Source of the DNA: Cristatella mucedo
Lineage: Eukaryota; Bryozoa; Phylactolaemata; Cristatellidae
Length of the DNA: 64,000 bases
Reading direction: 5' to 3'
Assembly: GCA_009760855.2 (NCBI GenBank)
Contig: WPIO01000017.1
Coordinates: 5,411,001 to 5,475,000, forward strand
The notes under the pieces are model-generated. The model worked only from the letters and a program-made list of their open reading frames with translations, was not told the DNA's origin and searched no databases. The translations under genes and the position numbers were made by a program. This document shows positions 31,286 to 43,599 of the stretch, piece by piece. The first letter of the stretch is position 1. The number at the start of each line of letters is the position of its first letter.

Positions 31286-31761
31286 CAGCAGGTCAAGTTC
31301 TGACTCCACGCCTACCAAAAAGTTGGCGTGCAATAGGAAATAAAAAAGCACTTTTGCCATGCACCATCTGGCAGCAGCCGGTAGTTGCATGGATTTTTGC
31401 TTGAGGGAGCTAGTTTATCTGAGTTTGAGCGCACAAATAGCTGGCAGCCAATCTCGAAGCTAGCTGGCAAACAAGAGATATTCCTCACGTATTCTGACGA
31501 GCCAATAATAGATGCAACACTTCAAATTCGCTGCTCTACATGCCACTATTGGTGACAAGTAAGTTGACTAGTAGGAGCCCGAAACTAGCTACTTTTAAAA
31601 CGGACCTAAGTGTTAGTGAATTAAATTCACAACTCTGTGGACAGCCAGCGAGTGACAGTATTAGTATTGTTCCTGAGCTGTGAAGTGGCTAAGCTACTAA
31701 TGAGAAATTCGGATATGGCAAGGGCATACTTCCACGCTAGGCCAGCCTGCTAACCGTTCTA
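31286..31761. other. Unassigned
   Basis: No feature recognised between LINE B and the GA repeat. Confidence 0.35.
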
Positions 31762-31893
<132 letters not shown>

Positions 31894-31912
31894 TATGAGA
31901 ATGCCATCTAAT

Positions 31913-32580
31913 AATATTAACATAATATAATATAATAATAATACACTTCATAAAATGCCCTCAGAGAACTCAATCTCTTTCTAGGTGCTTTACATTTGGT
32001 GCAAAGGAAACACGATCGAATAGTTAGTGGTAGCATGTTTGATAAACAACATGAATATCCTGGTTAGGGGTGACACTGGGTCAGCATGCAAGTGTGGCTA
32101 TTGGCATCATGCACAGAGTCAGCACGCATAAGCACATAAAGGACGAATCACAAGGACCCACTAAATGTTATCATAGATAGGTGCGTTTGTAGTTCTTTTT
32201 TTAAATGTGGTCACGTCAGGGGATGTCGTGACCCAAGTCGGAAATGAGTTTAAGGCTTTAGGAGATTACGAACTAAATTCACGGTCTCCAAAGGATTTGA
32301 GGTTTGTACGAGGTATATGTAAGCAGGTAGATTCCGAAAAGCAGGTGGTACGATACTTACGATACGCCTGGTGGGGGAGTAGATCTGAGAGATAGGCTGG
32401 AGCCAAAGAATGAAGTGACCTAAAAGTGAGCGACCAAACCTTGAAGTCAATGCGTTGCTTGACTGGTAGCCAGTGCAGCTCGGTGAGAAGTGGTGTGATG
32501 TGGCAACTGCGACGCTCACGACAGACAAGCCTAGCTTCAGAGTTTGACACCAACTGTAAACGCCTAATTCCAGATGCCTA
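31913..32580 (-). mobile_element. LINE A, 5'-truncated
   Basis: (AAT)n-type tail at 31913-31940, hairpin, 3' untranslated region, then the ORF 3' part: [53 protein letters not shown]. Similarity stops near 32580, just after the sequence matching the RRLQLVQNS block. Confidence 0.9.
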
Positions 32581-33085
32581 GAGTGATAAACCAGATAGAA
32601 AGAGCAGAGGGGCGAAAGACAGCTTGCGTAAGATTCACATGCAAACGCGAGGAAAATCCGCATGTCCCGGAAGTGGCATTGGTTGCCTAGAAACACTTCT
32701 AAGTAAGACCGCAATGGTAGTGATTACATCCAATTTAACGGATGGCTATACCAACAGAAGGTCTGCTCAGGTCAAGCACATTGCCCAAAAGTTTTAGCAA
32801 ACAGCTCTTCTGGATCCTTTCATGCTCTTAGCCAAGTGGCGAACACAGGGCCGGATCTCGTACTCGCCCCCAGCTGCCCACGATAGCCTCGAGAGCAGCA
32901 CCTACCGACTGTCACAGGCGAGTGAATTCCTCTACCATTTATAGAGAGGAGGGGGCCATCGCCAACTCTAATGCCAATGCCGACTCTGACGCAGCATTTG
33001 CATGAAGCGCCCAAGCGGAACCATGCCGGACCTACTTGAGATCTCTTTCTCGCTTGGTCTAATCGCACCACCGTCAAACATCCCA
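32581..33085. other. Unassigned
   Basis: No feature recognised. Confidence 0.35.
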
Positions 33086-33092
33086 TCTCTCT

Positions 33093-33153
<61 letters not shown>

Positions 33154-33185
33154 CTTCCCGCCCTTCCCCCCTCTCTCTCTCTCTC
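33086..33185. repeat. (CT)n microsatellite
   Basis: Main CT run at 33098-33150 and a second short run at 33171-33185. Confidence 0.96.
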
Positions 33186-34254
33186 GCGAGCAACCAGAGG
33201 TTCGATTAGGCTCAGTGCGCAGCGATCCATGGTGCAATGTTGCCGTTCGGCTGCTGTGCCACGCCGGCTACTCTGGCTCCTCTGCTCGGTTGGCGGAGCA
33301 TCTGCAACCTGTTAAGGTCTGGCGAGTCCCCTCCCGAGGGGGCGCGGTCGCGCCGGGCGGCGTTCGAACAGAGCGTTTCGTTCGCGAGTCTGATTTTCAC
33401 CGCAGATCCTATCTATGCTCAGCGAAGCGAAAGCACTCGAGGGAATATGATTAATGCGGTACGCTTGGTTTGCCACAGTTGACTCAGTGAAGAGATAGCG
33501 ACAGCGTGATCCATTCTTCCCTTCGCTCCAATCATTGACAGTAATTTCCGTCCCAGTGGGAACGGTCTCAATACTCACCCCGTCCAGCAGGTGTTCTAGG
33601 CCAAAGAATGAATGCGAGGGGAACGAGATCAATTTACAGAAAAAAACGTGTGACTAATTTTTCACTCTTCGGATCAGCATTATGGGAAGGCCCGTTTTTC
33701 GCTTAGAGTGGCGGGAGATTTTGGTCTCAGCCTTGGTCTCACGAAACGTCACTCTCGCAAGGAAGGCCTAGTCAGCCCTTGTGGATTCTTGTTGCCACAG
33801 GCAATTATTTGCAATGCGTGTACTACGATTATTAGGAGCCCTACCTATCCTAATCTTTTCCGCAGGCTACATACTCGCCGTCAACTACCATTAAAATTGA
33901 CAGGACTACCGCCCCACCATCCGCAGTAAAGGGAGTGCTACAAAGAAATTTTGGTATCGAAGTGTCCGGACAACTTCCGCAAGGAATGTTGCATAGCTGG
34001 TACCAATAATAATAATGATTACACGCTGAATATTAAATAGCTAGCTAATTTCTGCGAAAATCACGATACATTTCAGGGTTGCAGTACGACATGAGTTTGA
34101 GTGTCCACTGACATAGCGACAAGCCATATCTAACACAAATGAGCCCTGCCTACTTCGGAGTAAGAACTCAATACCACAACCTGGGTGGGGAAGTGTTCGA
34201 ATCTTACCTTCAGTCTCTCTCTCTCTCTCTGTTTTTTACTTTGACAAAAGTGAG
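33186..34254. other. Unassigned, partly GC-rich
   Basis: A CpG-rich stretch at 33230-33400 has open frames on both strands, none recognised. The rest is AT-rich without signal. Confidence 0.35.
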
Positions 34255-35512
34255 GCATTTGTTGAGTTTTAACGACAAGAAGCAATCAAAGAAGACTAGT
34301 CCTCTTGACCATATTCCCACTGTCCAGCTCCTACGTTGCATTGATCTGCTGCTGCCAAGCATTACTAACATCATTAATATGTCATTAGCCTCAGGTCATC
34401 ATGTCCCAGCACCTTTCAAAAAAGCTGTAGTCAGGCCACTTCTCAAGAAAGCGACACTAGACCAAGAGAACTTGATCAACTACCGCCCAGTCTCCCTTCT
34501 ACCATTCCTATCAAAGACACTGGAACGAGTTGTGGCAGACCAGCTGAACTCATATATCAAAACTTCAAACCTTGCTAGTAAGTTCCAGTCTGGCTTTAGA
34601 GCTAATCACTCAACAGAATCAGCATTGCTTAGGGTGTACACCGACCTAATTAGTAATGCAGACATAGGTAGAGTGTCTCTGCTTGTTTTGCTCGATCTTT
34701 CGGCAGCTTTTGATACCATCGATCACAAAGTTCTTCTTGAGCGCCTCTCATCTCGACTGGGCATCACTGGCACTGCTCTGAAGTGGTTTAGGTCATATCT
34801 CAGTGGGAGACTCCAGAGTATTGACATGAATGGACAAAGATCATCTGAGGTACCTCTGAAATAAGGGGTACCTCAGGGCTCCGTTCTAGGTCCGGTTCTT
34901 TTCACGGTTTATACTCTCCCTCTTGCAGATGTGATTGCCAAGCACAATCTAGGCTTTCACTTCTATGCGGATGACACTCAGTTGTACCTTTGCTTTGATC
35001 CCTCCCAGCCTTCGAGCACTTTAAATTCTCTCGACTCACTTGCTGCTTGTATTGATGACATCCGCACATGGATGGCAGCAAATTTCCTAAAATTAAAAGA
35101 TGATAAAACTAACTTACTAGTTATGGCAAACCCAGTGCGATTCAGAAATTGGAAAGGCTGACGCTCAAAATTGGCTCTGCCAGCATATCTCCTGTTGAAT
35201 CAGCTCGAAATCTAGGTGTCATGTTTTAAAGTGGCCTCTCGTTAGACGACCATATCAGCTCCGAAGTCAAATCTGCCTACTTTCAGCTTCATAATATTGC
35301 AAAAATTCGGGCTTGTTTAGATAAGGATACCACGTCCAAGTTCATTTCATGCATTTGTGACATCCCGTCTCGACCTCTGCAACTCACTGCCTGCTGGCCT
35401 ACCTACACGTGCAATCAGGCGATTACAGCTTGTGCAAAACTCTGCAGCTAGGCTTGTCTGTCGTGAGCGTCGCAGCTGCCATATCACACCACTTCTTGCC
35501 GACCTGCGTTTT
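34255..35512 (+). mobile_element. LINE A, reverse transcriptase domain, both ends missing
   Basis: The best reverse transcriptase in the window. Blocks in order: [98 protein letters not shown] stop replaces one codon before [20 protein letters not shown], followed by [20 protein letters not shown] and [20 protein letters not shown]. There are further breaks near 35160 and 35230. The palm motif YADD is intact. The match ends abruptly at about 35512 within the LLADLHW block, so the 3' end is missing. That is unusual for a LINE, whose truncations normally affect the 5' end. Confidence 0.93.
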
Positions 35513-35621
35513 TGTTTCAAATTCATTACTGTGAAAACTCGCCATTTCGCAGTGGTGGGCGGAAGCCGCAGCCTCGAAAAAAATCACGAGCAGATTATAT
35601 TTATCCATATCAAACGCTTAC

Positions 35622-35807
35622 TGACGGCAGGCGCAGCTCCACTTCCGATTGGTCACGCTCACTTTCACGAAGCTTTCCAGCACGCCAACTCAGCCGGTCC
35701 CTCAGCTGATGCTGAGAAACGCTCGAAGCGTTGGAGTCGCCAGCCGCCACTTCGGGAGACAGACAGCAAAGGTGCCGCAGTGCAGTGAGGGTAAGCTGGC
35801 GGAATGC
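35622..35807 (-). CDS. Candidate first exon of an unrecognised gene
   Basis: On the minus strand an ATG at 35805-35807 (in-frame with another ATG at 35814-35816) opens [18 protein letters not shown], then [20 protein letters not shown], then [16 protein letters not shown]. It stops at a possible donor (TCA followed by gtaagc) at 35622/35621. Upstream, at 35842-35851, is the palindrome GTCACGTGAC, a USF/TFE-type E-box. The DNA is GC-rich compared with its surroundings. No matching downstream exon was found, since a LINE A occupies the DNA to the left. Family unknown. A chance ORF is possible. Confidence 0.3.
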
Positions 35808-35851
35808 CATGGTCACTCTTTGAACGACCCTTTTGCGGTCATAGTCACGTG

Positions 35852-36649
35852 ACGCTCTCGAATTTCAAGCTTAATTTTCAACGATGAGAATGCCCATTGT
35901 AGCAACATACGCAACTTTAAAAAAATTCCCTTAGCTTTTTTGCTGCAGCCTGGTTGTAAGGCAGTAGACATCCAATTAGGTACTCTACGTTGACGAGACT
36001 TCGGTGACAGTCACGGACCGACACCGTAACAAACTAACAAACCTAGCTTATTACAATATGCAGATGCACGAACATCTTTGGAGCCTCGAAGGACAATTAA
36101 CTTCCACCTGTCCCGCTTCCTCCGGAGGATCAGCTGCTCGAGCTTCATTTCAATCACTTCGCTCTTAGCTAGAGCGCAGGGAGCCGGCGGCGGGGGCGGG
36201 CCGCAAGGTCGCTAAAAATCGAGACCCGGTCAGTGCTAGGCCTTCGGCCGCCTCCAGCGCCGGGCCTACAGGTCGGCCTTCTGCGTTTCCGTTCTAGTGC
36301 TTTTAACTGCTGCTCTGTTTGTTTTTAAATTATCACTGCTTGCACACCATTCTATTGCATTAATTCCTCAGAGCTGTGCACTTTGAGTCGTCTCAGAGAA
36401 GTCAAAGCTGTTCGTCCAGCGCCGTAGCATCGTGTGTTATCTTGATTTATTTTGACCCTCTCTATAAGCCGAGCCAGCTTTTCTTTGACTCAAAGTTATT
36501 GTGTTCATGTGTGGTCTTTGCGATTGTGTGATGAGGAGTGTATACGGCCGTAAAAGTCAAAGCCACTAAGAAAATTTGTAAGCGGTATATTAAGTAGAAG
36601 ATCGGTAGCAAAACCTGCTCAACGCTTCATCGCACGAAGAAGTGCAGCG
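35852..36649. other. Unassigned, with a GC-rich island at 36170-36290
   Basis: The island (gagccggcggcgggggcggg and following) is promoter-like or the 5' end of an unknown element. No coding signal recognised. Confidence 0.35.
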
Positions 36650-39065
36650 AAGTGTGTGTGGAAGCGATTTCCACAGTCTAGGATCTGCAGAGCTAAAGCT
36701 TCTGTCGCCAACGGTTACTAAGCGGAGGAATGGAACAGCTAATGTATTGTCCATAGAGGACCTGAGGGCACGAAGAGGCTGAAACTGGTGCACCAGTTCA
36801 ACTAGGTACGAAGGAGCCAAGCCGTGGCGGGCCTTTTGGGTCAGGGTAAGAACTTTGCTCTGTATCCTTTGACCAACAGGCATCCATCCTAGCTCTTTTA
36901 GAAAAGGAGACACGTGGTCAAACCTCTGGGTTATGAAGACTTAGCCTTACAGCTATATTCATAGCCCTTTGCAGTGGCCTCGTTGCTTTCTTGGTTGCTC
37001 AGCTAATAGGGAATCACAATAGTCAAGCCGAAACAAAACTAAGGAGCTAGTTAAATTTTTTGCAGGCCACTGTAGAAGACAGCTCCTAATCTTAGATAGG
37101 GATCGGACGTGATGGCTAGCTGTAGAAGCAGTCTTCTGAATGAAGCTTTTAAAATTGAGGCAGCTGTCGAAAACGACACCTAAATTTCGAGCACGTGGTG
37201 ATGGCCGCACAACAGCATTTCCTGTTTGAAGAGCAAAGCCTTTTAATCCAGCCACACGCTTAGAGCATCCAATGAGCTGGAGTTCAGTTTTATCGTCATT
37301 TAGTTTTTAAGAAGTTTTCAGACATCCAGGATCAAATGTCGGCAAGGCAAGCATTCAGTTTATCAGTTGCTGCAGTAGATTCCGACGGTTTGATTGACAA
37401 ATACAGTTGAGTATCGTCAGCATAAAAGTGATATCCTACTCCTCTGTCCTTAATAATTTCCCCCAGAGGTTGGGTGTAAATGGAGAACAGCAAGGGACCG
37501 AGGATTGACCCTTGAAGGACTCTACAGGTGACCCGTCTCTTGTGTGAGACCTGACCCTCACACGACATTGATTGAACACGACCAGACAAGTACGATTTAA
37601 ACCAAGCCAGTGCCTCGTCTGCCAGACCGATCGTTGTTCTCAGTCGTTCAAGTAGATTATTGTGATCAATGGTGTCGAAGGCATCTGACAGATCTAACAG
37701 AGCTAGGGCAGTGACATTCTCATCATCATTGCCATTTAATGTCAGTGTTAACAAGGAGAAGAGCAGTTTCAGTGGAGTGCTGCCTCTTGAACCCAGATTG
37801 AAATGTTTCTGACATTTCATTCTTTTCAGTATGCTCAACCAGATGCTCAGCAGCGATTTTTTCAAGAATCTTTGACAAGAAAGGAAGATGGGAAACTGGG
37901 CGATAGTTTGCAACGACCTCTGTATTTAATCCAGGCTTTTTAAGTATGGGTAACGATTGCCGATTTGAAGGACTTAGGCACGAACCATTTTACCAAAGAA
38001 GCATAAAACAATTTCGGTTATGGCAGGGCTAAGTTGGTCTGCCAGTGAAGACTACAGAGACGATGGTATAGGGTCTTCAGGGGCGAGCTCTTTTTTCTAG
38101 ACCTTATTACGGTAGCCACATCGCATGCAGAAATCTCGGACAACCTTTTAAGGAAGGTCACAGGCTGTGATTCCACAATTGCTTCACTTGGAGGGGGCTA
38201 TATGGAGGCACGAATGTGTACATTTTTCTGTAAAGAAGGCTGAAAACATTTCGGTTGAGCCGTTAATATCTGGGGAGTCAGACCTTTTAGCATTGGCCAG
38301 TAAATGGTTTACTGTCGTATAAATCTGTTTAAGGTCCGACTGGCAGGAATTCAGCTTTCGAGTAAAAAAAGAAGCTCTGGCTTTTTTAAGCTTTCAGGTG
38401 TAAGCTCGAAGGAAGTCTTTGAAATTGACTAGATCTGCATCAGACCCAGATTTCTTGAAGCGACGTTTAAGCCTGCGCTTAACATGGTGCATCTTTTGAA
38501 GATTTTGGTAAATTGAAAAGAATCTCCGCAACTCTGTACACGGATAAAATGAACGAGAGCATGCTTGTCAAGAGCCCCCCTGAGTGTCGTGTTCACTGCA
38601 TCAGTGAGGGTATCGAGGCTGTCGGTCGAGTCTGCGTGCAGATCAAGAAGACCTGCACCACAAAACGATTTCAAAAATTTGTCTATGTCAATGCTTTTTT
38701 AAGTTACGTCGCTTGACAAGTTCAAAATTATCCTGTAAGTACAAGGGAGCAGGAACAGTAAACAAGACCGAACAATGATCCGAGAGGGTCAGCGGGCACA
38801 CCTCAATGTCAGTGGGGAAGACATCCTTAGTGATCACAATATCTAGAATATGGCCACCGTCGTGGGTGATACGATTAACGTGCGCTCCTCGTTCTAAAAT
38901 AAAAAAAGCTTTGCTAGACAGATCATTATTAAATGGCTATGTGGGAAATTTGGTCTATTTCAAAGGTTTTATTGAGTGTCTTAGGATACTAGCTTTTTTG
39001 TTTAAATTTCTTCCGAGGAGACCAGTTCACACTTCCAGTTTTGGTTGTTGAAACCTCAGTGCTCA
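36650..39065 (-). mobile_element. LINE B, longest copy: endonuclease C-terminus plus reverse transcriptase
   Basis: Read on the minus strand from 39065. An endonuclease end comes first, with THDGGHILDIVITKD and LTLSDHCSVLFTVPAP (APE-type SDH motif), at about 38880-38730. A linker follows. The reverse transcriptase then gives ALALLDLSDAFDTIDHNNLL, WFKSYLSGRVQSMSCEGQ, LQGSILGPLLFSIYTQPLGE and [20 protein letters not shown] (37913-37332). After a stop it continues with PSPRARNLGVVFDSCLNF and KELGWMPVGQRIQSKVLTLT to about 36650. About 2.4 kb, with stops and frameshifts in all parts. The extreme 3' tail is missing or diverged. The domain order (APE endonuclease, reverse transcriptase) defines a CR1/L2/Jockey-type non-LTR element. 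Confidence 0.92.
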
Positions 39066-39149
39066 AACGTAAAGATTCCTTCCGTTAAGGCTTATAAGTG
39101 TCGAACTGCATGCCTTCAATTGATCAACAAAGCTTCTATATTTTATAGA

Positions 39150-39860
39150 AATAATGGGGTACTTATATAGCACCCTAAGAGTACTAAATATGTTTCTAGG
39201 AACTTATTGTATATGGAAAGAAAGCATGTCAATTGCTTAGTGACAACATTCGCAGTGTCAGCGCAAAAGCACACTCTGGCCAAATGACACCGACCCAGCA
39301 AAATCTGTGAGCAACAGGTGCGTGCTTGGCTTATTTTTTAAGTGTAGCCAAGTCGCGAGATGTCATAAAGGCAGTCTGGAGTTAGTTCACGGCTTTTGGA
39401 GAATATGAGCTAAAGGCGGTCTCAAAAAGATTTTAGTTGACAAGGGGCACAGCTATATGGCCTGAGTCAGAAGAGCTAGTTGTGCGACGGCTGGATTGAT
39501 TGGGGAGTAGTTCTTGCAAATAGGCTGGAGCAAGAGAATCTAGGAGCCTAAATGGGAGTGACAGAACCTTGAAATCGATACGCTGCTTGATTGGGAACAA
39601 GTGCAGGTCGGCGAGAAGTGGTAAAGTGTGACAGTGGCGATGTGTACGACAGGCAAGCACTAGCAAGGCTACAGTTTTGCTGTTAGCGAATTATTGCTCA
39701 AGACCAGCGAGTAGTGAGTTACATACATCAAGATGCGAAATCACAAATGCATAAACCAACTTAGATGTGGCATGCCTATCTAAGAAAGCCGAAATTTTAG
39801 CAATATTATGTAGCTGAAAGTAGGCAGACTTGACTGTGGAGCTGGAAATAAGATATACAG
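39150..39860 (-). mobile_element. LINE of the A/C group, 3' part
   Basis: Hairpin and tail at the left (aataatggggtacttatata, atgtttctaggaac). ORF fragments follow: THRHCHTLPLLADLHLFPIK, QRIDFKVLSLPFRLLDSLAP and YLQELLPNQ. The body reaches the block antisense to SAYFQLHN near 39830. It is more diverged than LINE A copies. Confidence 0.82.
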
Positions 39861-40215
39861 TAGCCGATAACGTTTAGGGGAATAGGTTTACTGATTTCTA
39901 AGTAGCCTTAGGTTTTCCGCATAATGATATCATTTCCCTGTACATGTTAAAGAAAAAGTAATGCATTTGATGCTTATTAGGAGAAAAGGTGACCGAAAAC
40001 CGTCAAACCGCCGACGAAGTTTCCGAAGCCATGGAAAGAGTCATCCTACTGGACAAAGAGTGCATGAACTACAGAATTAAAATGCAAATTACGGGCTTAG
40101 CTAACTTAGGGTGGAATTGGAGCAGCTTTAATTTCCATCGAGGATTCTAGAGAATTATTCGATCAGTTTCAATCAAATTTGTTAATGAATGACTGGAAAA
40201 GGTATGCCGAAGCCT
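39861..40215. other. Unassigned
   Basis: No feature recognised. Confidence 0.3.
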
Positions 40216-40440
40216 TGTAGCCGTCGTTGGCTACCACATTGCTTGCGAGTTGCGATGCCAATCCTCTCAAGATCAGACACACCCGAAACCACATCCGTCT
40301 TGTGGCAGACAAAGGAAGCTTCCCTCCAGACGCCTGACCAAAGCGGACGCACCCTAGCCTACCTGTAGTTCGGCCTGAGCAGACCTCTCTTCTCTCTCTC
40401 TCTCTCTCTCTTCTTTCTCTCTTCTCTCTCTCTTCTTTCT

Positions 40441-40484
<44 letters not shown>

Positions 40485-40597
40485 TTCTCTCTTCTCTCTC
40501 TCTCTTCTCTCCCCCTCCCTTCCCCTCCTCTCTCTCTCTCTCTCTCAGCTACGGTGGCGGAATAAATGGTCATAACCTGACTCAGTATTGTTAACAA
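40216..40597. repeat. Left terminal repeat of copy 2, with expanded CT tract
   Basis: Starts TGTAGCCGTCGTTGGC and ends GTATTGTTAACA. It contains a compound CT/CTT microsatellite at 40383-40546, which explains its greater length. Confidence 0.65.
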
Positions 40598-41490
40598 ACA
40601 GTCTCGCACCATTAACGGTGAATCCTGACAATTTCCATCTACTCAGAAGTAACTGCGGAGATGGTTCGACCGTTTGACCACTGCCACGCAAAAGAGAGTC
40701 TTTCGTTGCTATTAGCCTTTCGCTGTCTTCATGCCATGTAATCGCCATCGCGATCGTCAAGACTTCGCCAGGAATTTTTGGACTCTTAGCGGCAGTACTC
40801 ATTGTGGCCCGCCAGTCAGTTATGCTTAGGGGTTTTCGCCCCAAGCTCACATCAGCGAGAGCTCTCGACTTTGGGAGCAGCATCGTATTTGCCTCTTGCA
40901 CATGACTCGCTAGTTGGTTTTCTCTTGCGGAAGAGCTCACATTATCACAGCTTGAGTTTAAGTTGCATCGGCCTGATGCGGTCTTCATGATTTATTTGAC
41001 CTATCCAATTTACTAGTGCATTACTGATACCCAAAATGGGTTCGGCTTCAGTGCCCACCAGCATTATGCCAATCTGACCTGCAATCTGTTATATCGATCA
41101 TAAATCTCGGCCGACAACCTATTCTCCCACCTAAAGCTTATCGGTAGCTCAGCTGCACTGCTGCCACGACTGCCGCCAGCGACTACCTGTTGAAAGACAT
41201 ACGACGTCAAGAGGATCCACGAGGCACTTCTATGACTTCTATGTCCTAGAAACTCTGTACAGTCAGCTGGTCTCACTGATCAAGACCCGGCATGGCTTAC
41301 TCCCAACTCGGCACTAGCAGAAGCACCGACAGGCTGTTTTTCGCAATGGCGTACCTGAGCAGCCGACCGGTGCGACTTCAGAACGTTGCTTGGACTGCAC
41401 TGCTATAAACCACGGCCTGTTTTTCAACTACTTTTTGTTTCGCGGCTAAATTCACATTGCCTCCGAACCTATCCACTTGACCGGCAGCGA

Positions 41491-41808
41491 TGTAGCAACC
41501 CCTGGCTACTCAATAGCTTACCAGCTGTGAGACCAATCCTCTCGAGATCGAAAGCGCCCGGAATCACATCGTCTTGTTGTAACAGACAAAGGACACTTCC
41601 CTCCAGTCGTTTGGGCTAAGCGGACGCACCCAAGCCTGCCTGCCGTTCGACCTGATCGAACCTCTCCTTCAACCCCTCTCTCTCTCTCTCTCTCTCTCTC
41701 CCTCTCCCTCTCCCTCTCTGTCTCTGTCTCTATCTCTCTCCACCTCCCTCTCATTCTCTCTCCTAACGGTGGCGTAATAAATAGTCATAACCTGACAATG
41801 TACTGTTA
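41491..41808. repeat. Right terminal repeat of copy 2
   Basis: Starts TGTAGCAACCCCTGG. It contains a CT tract at 41674-41755 followed by cctaacggtggcgtaataaa and the shared end cataacctgac. Confidence 0.65.
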
Positions 41809-42804
41809 TATTAATATAAACCGTAAATACGCAATGACATACATTGGTTTACCATACATTTCTTCGTTTGTGGAGAAAAATATGACAATTATTTGACCAT
41901 GCTGCAACCATGGCCTGCATTTTCGATAAGTTGGTCAGCTTACCGCCCATGACGTTTTGTAGATCAACAGTACCAAATTTGTTACTGCTGCCGTCATTAC
42001 ACCGATTCAGCTTCGTGATGATCGTCTCAGCGCTGCTCTCAGCAGGCTGCTTTTTAGCCGAAGCTTTTACTGGACATTCTATATTCTAATTTTTTTTCAG
42101 AAATATAAATACTTCTGCCTTTAGGGTAACACACTCTGACGAAAAATACACGAACATGCTGCTAGATGCTGCCCAGCTGCGAGTTCTGCCTCTCGAACTA
42201 TTTTCGAACGTTCATGGATTCCGATTTCGCAGAAATTCCGTACCGTAAGGTTTTACAGTTCGCCCAACCTTGGTTAAGTACTAATCCACAATTCGGTTGA
42301 TTTAAGCAAATGATTCCTTTTTAAAATTTCACATTTTGGAATAACAAGCAGCAATTCTAGCTTTCAGGAACTCGATGCCGTTATCAGTACATGCCTTAAT
42401 CTATCTAGCCAGTTTAGAATGCCACGTCTCAGCTAGTACTTTCAAAAATGCAGTCAAGGTCAATAACAATAGCAAAAAGTGACTGCAATGAGTCCTCAGC
42501 AATAATCTCAATTCTTGCATCTCGTGTGACTAACACTCTCTACCGTCTCACGGATACTTAGTCCTTTGACATCAAAGCAACGCGAAACGTGTGCCATTCT
42601 TTGCGAACACGTAAATAATACTGATTGAGCAGGCGCATTGAAGTGCATCTAACTAGCCAGTCCTTTTTGCTGCATGCATACAAGCAGATTTTCCCCGAAC
42701 TAGAATGCAACAGCAATCAGGAGAGCCCATGCATATCGATATAACATATCCATGTCGCTAATGTAGAGCAATCCAACTAATCAACTACATTTCTGCAGTT
42801 TTAC
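41809..42804. other. Unassigned AT-rich DNA
   Basis: No reading frame, repeat family or RNA gene recognised. Confidence 0.4.
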
Positions 42805-43385
42805 AATTAATAATAATAATAATGCATTTGTATAGCGCCCTCAGAGAACTGAATCTTTCTCTGGGCACTTTACAGATGCTACATAGAAAGCATTGCCAAA
42901 TGCTTGGTGGTAACATCTGAAAGCAGCAGGCCCAGTGTAAGCAGGTACATTTACGCAAAATACAAATCCCAAAGACCCACCAAATGTTCTGTAAACATGT
43001 GCGTTTTAGTTTTCTTTTAAATATCGTCATGTCAGAGGACTTTGTAACGTGCGTCGGTAGTGAGTTTTAGGCTTTGGAAGCATAAGTACTAAAGCACGGT
43101 CTCCAACGGTTTTGAGGTTCGTACAATGTATGGCTAAACGATTCGAGTAAGAACAGCGGATTGCACAATACTTCGCCTTTAACGGGATTAGTTCTGATAG
43201 ATAGTCCGGAGCCAGAGTATGAAGGGACCTAAAAGTAAGTGACAGAAGCTTGAAGTCGGTGCGCTGCTAGATTGGGAGCCAGCACAGGTCGGCGAGAAGT
43301 GGTGTGATTTGGCAATGTGTGATTATCAGATTATGTGATCAGATTAAGTGATGTGCGACTGCGACGCTCATGACTGATGGACAGT
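42805..43385 (-). mobile_element. LINE A, 5'-truncated 3' end
   Basis: (AAT)n tail, hairpin (tagcgccctcagagaactga), 3' untranslated region, then the antisense of the PKAWNS, FGDRAFSS and DLHWLPVKQRID blocks to about 43320. A short tandem duplication of gattatcagattatgtgatc type occurs near 43320-43350. Confidence 0.87.
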
Positions 43386-43599
43386 TGGTGCGTGCAGCCT
43401 GAACCATAGACTACGACGTAGACCGTTGCAAATCATCATTGTTAGAGTAACTACCTCAAGCATGGTAACAATCTGACCCCGTTTTAGCCTCGCAGGTTTC
43501 CAAGCGATCGATGAACAAAGTGACCTTCTTACGGTGCAGCCTATTGCTGTCGAAGAGCCTTTCACCAAGGTAACATCCAAGTTGAATTTGCTGCAGCGC

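Larger units (their letters stand above)
40216..41808. mobile_element. LTR-like non-autonomous element, copy 2
   Basis: Terminal direct repeats at 40216-40597 and 41491-41808 flank an interior of about 0.9 kb that matches 3897-5058 (minus the SINE). Shared blocks include ttttggactctt, gagagctctcgac, gagttcaagttgcatcggcc (gagtttaag... here), gacgtcaagag and tgaccggcagcgatgtagca. No coding frame. The absence of the SINE-I insertion makes it the empty-site reference for copy 1. Confidence 0.65.

Noticed and set aside
34139-34864. An active LINE
   Set aside because: The reverse transcriptase frame is long but has a stop before GVPQGS, later frameshifts, and lacks both the endonuclease and the 3' end.
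43368-43580. Shared peptide IGCTV(R/K)RSL with 51560-51620
   Set aside because: Nine similar residues in two otherwise unrelated open frames. The surrounding DNA does not align, so chance is more likely than a shared gene.
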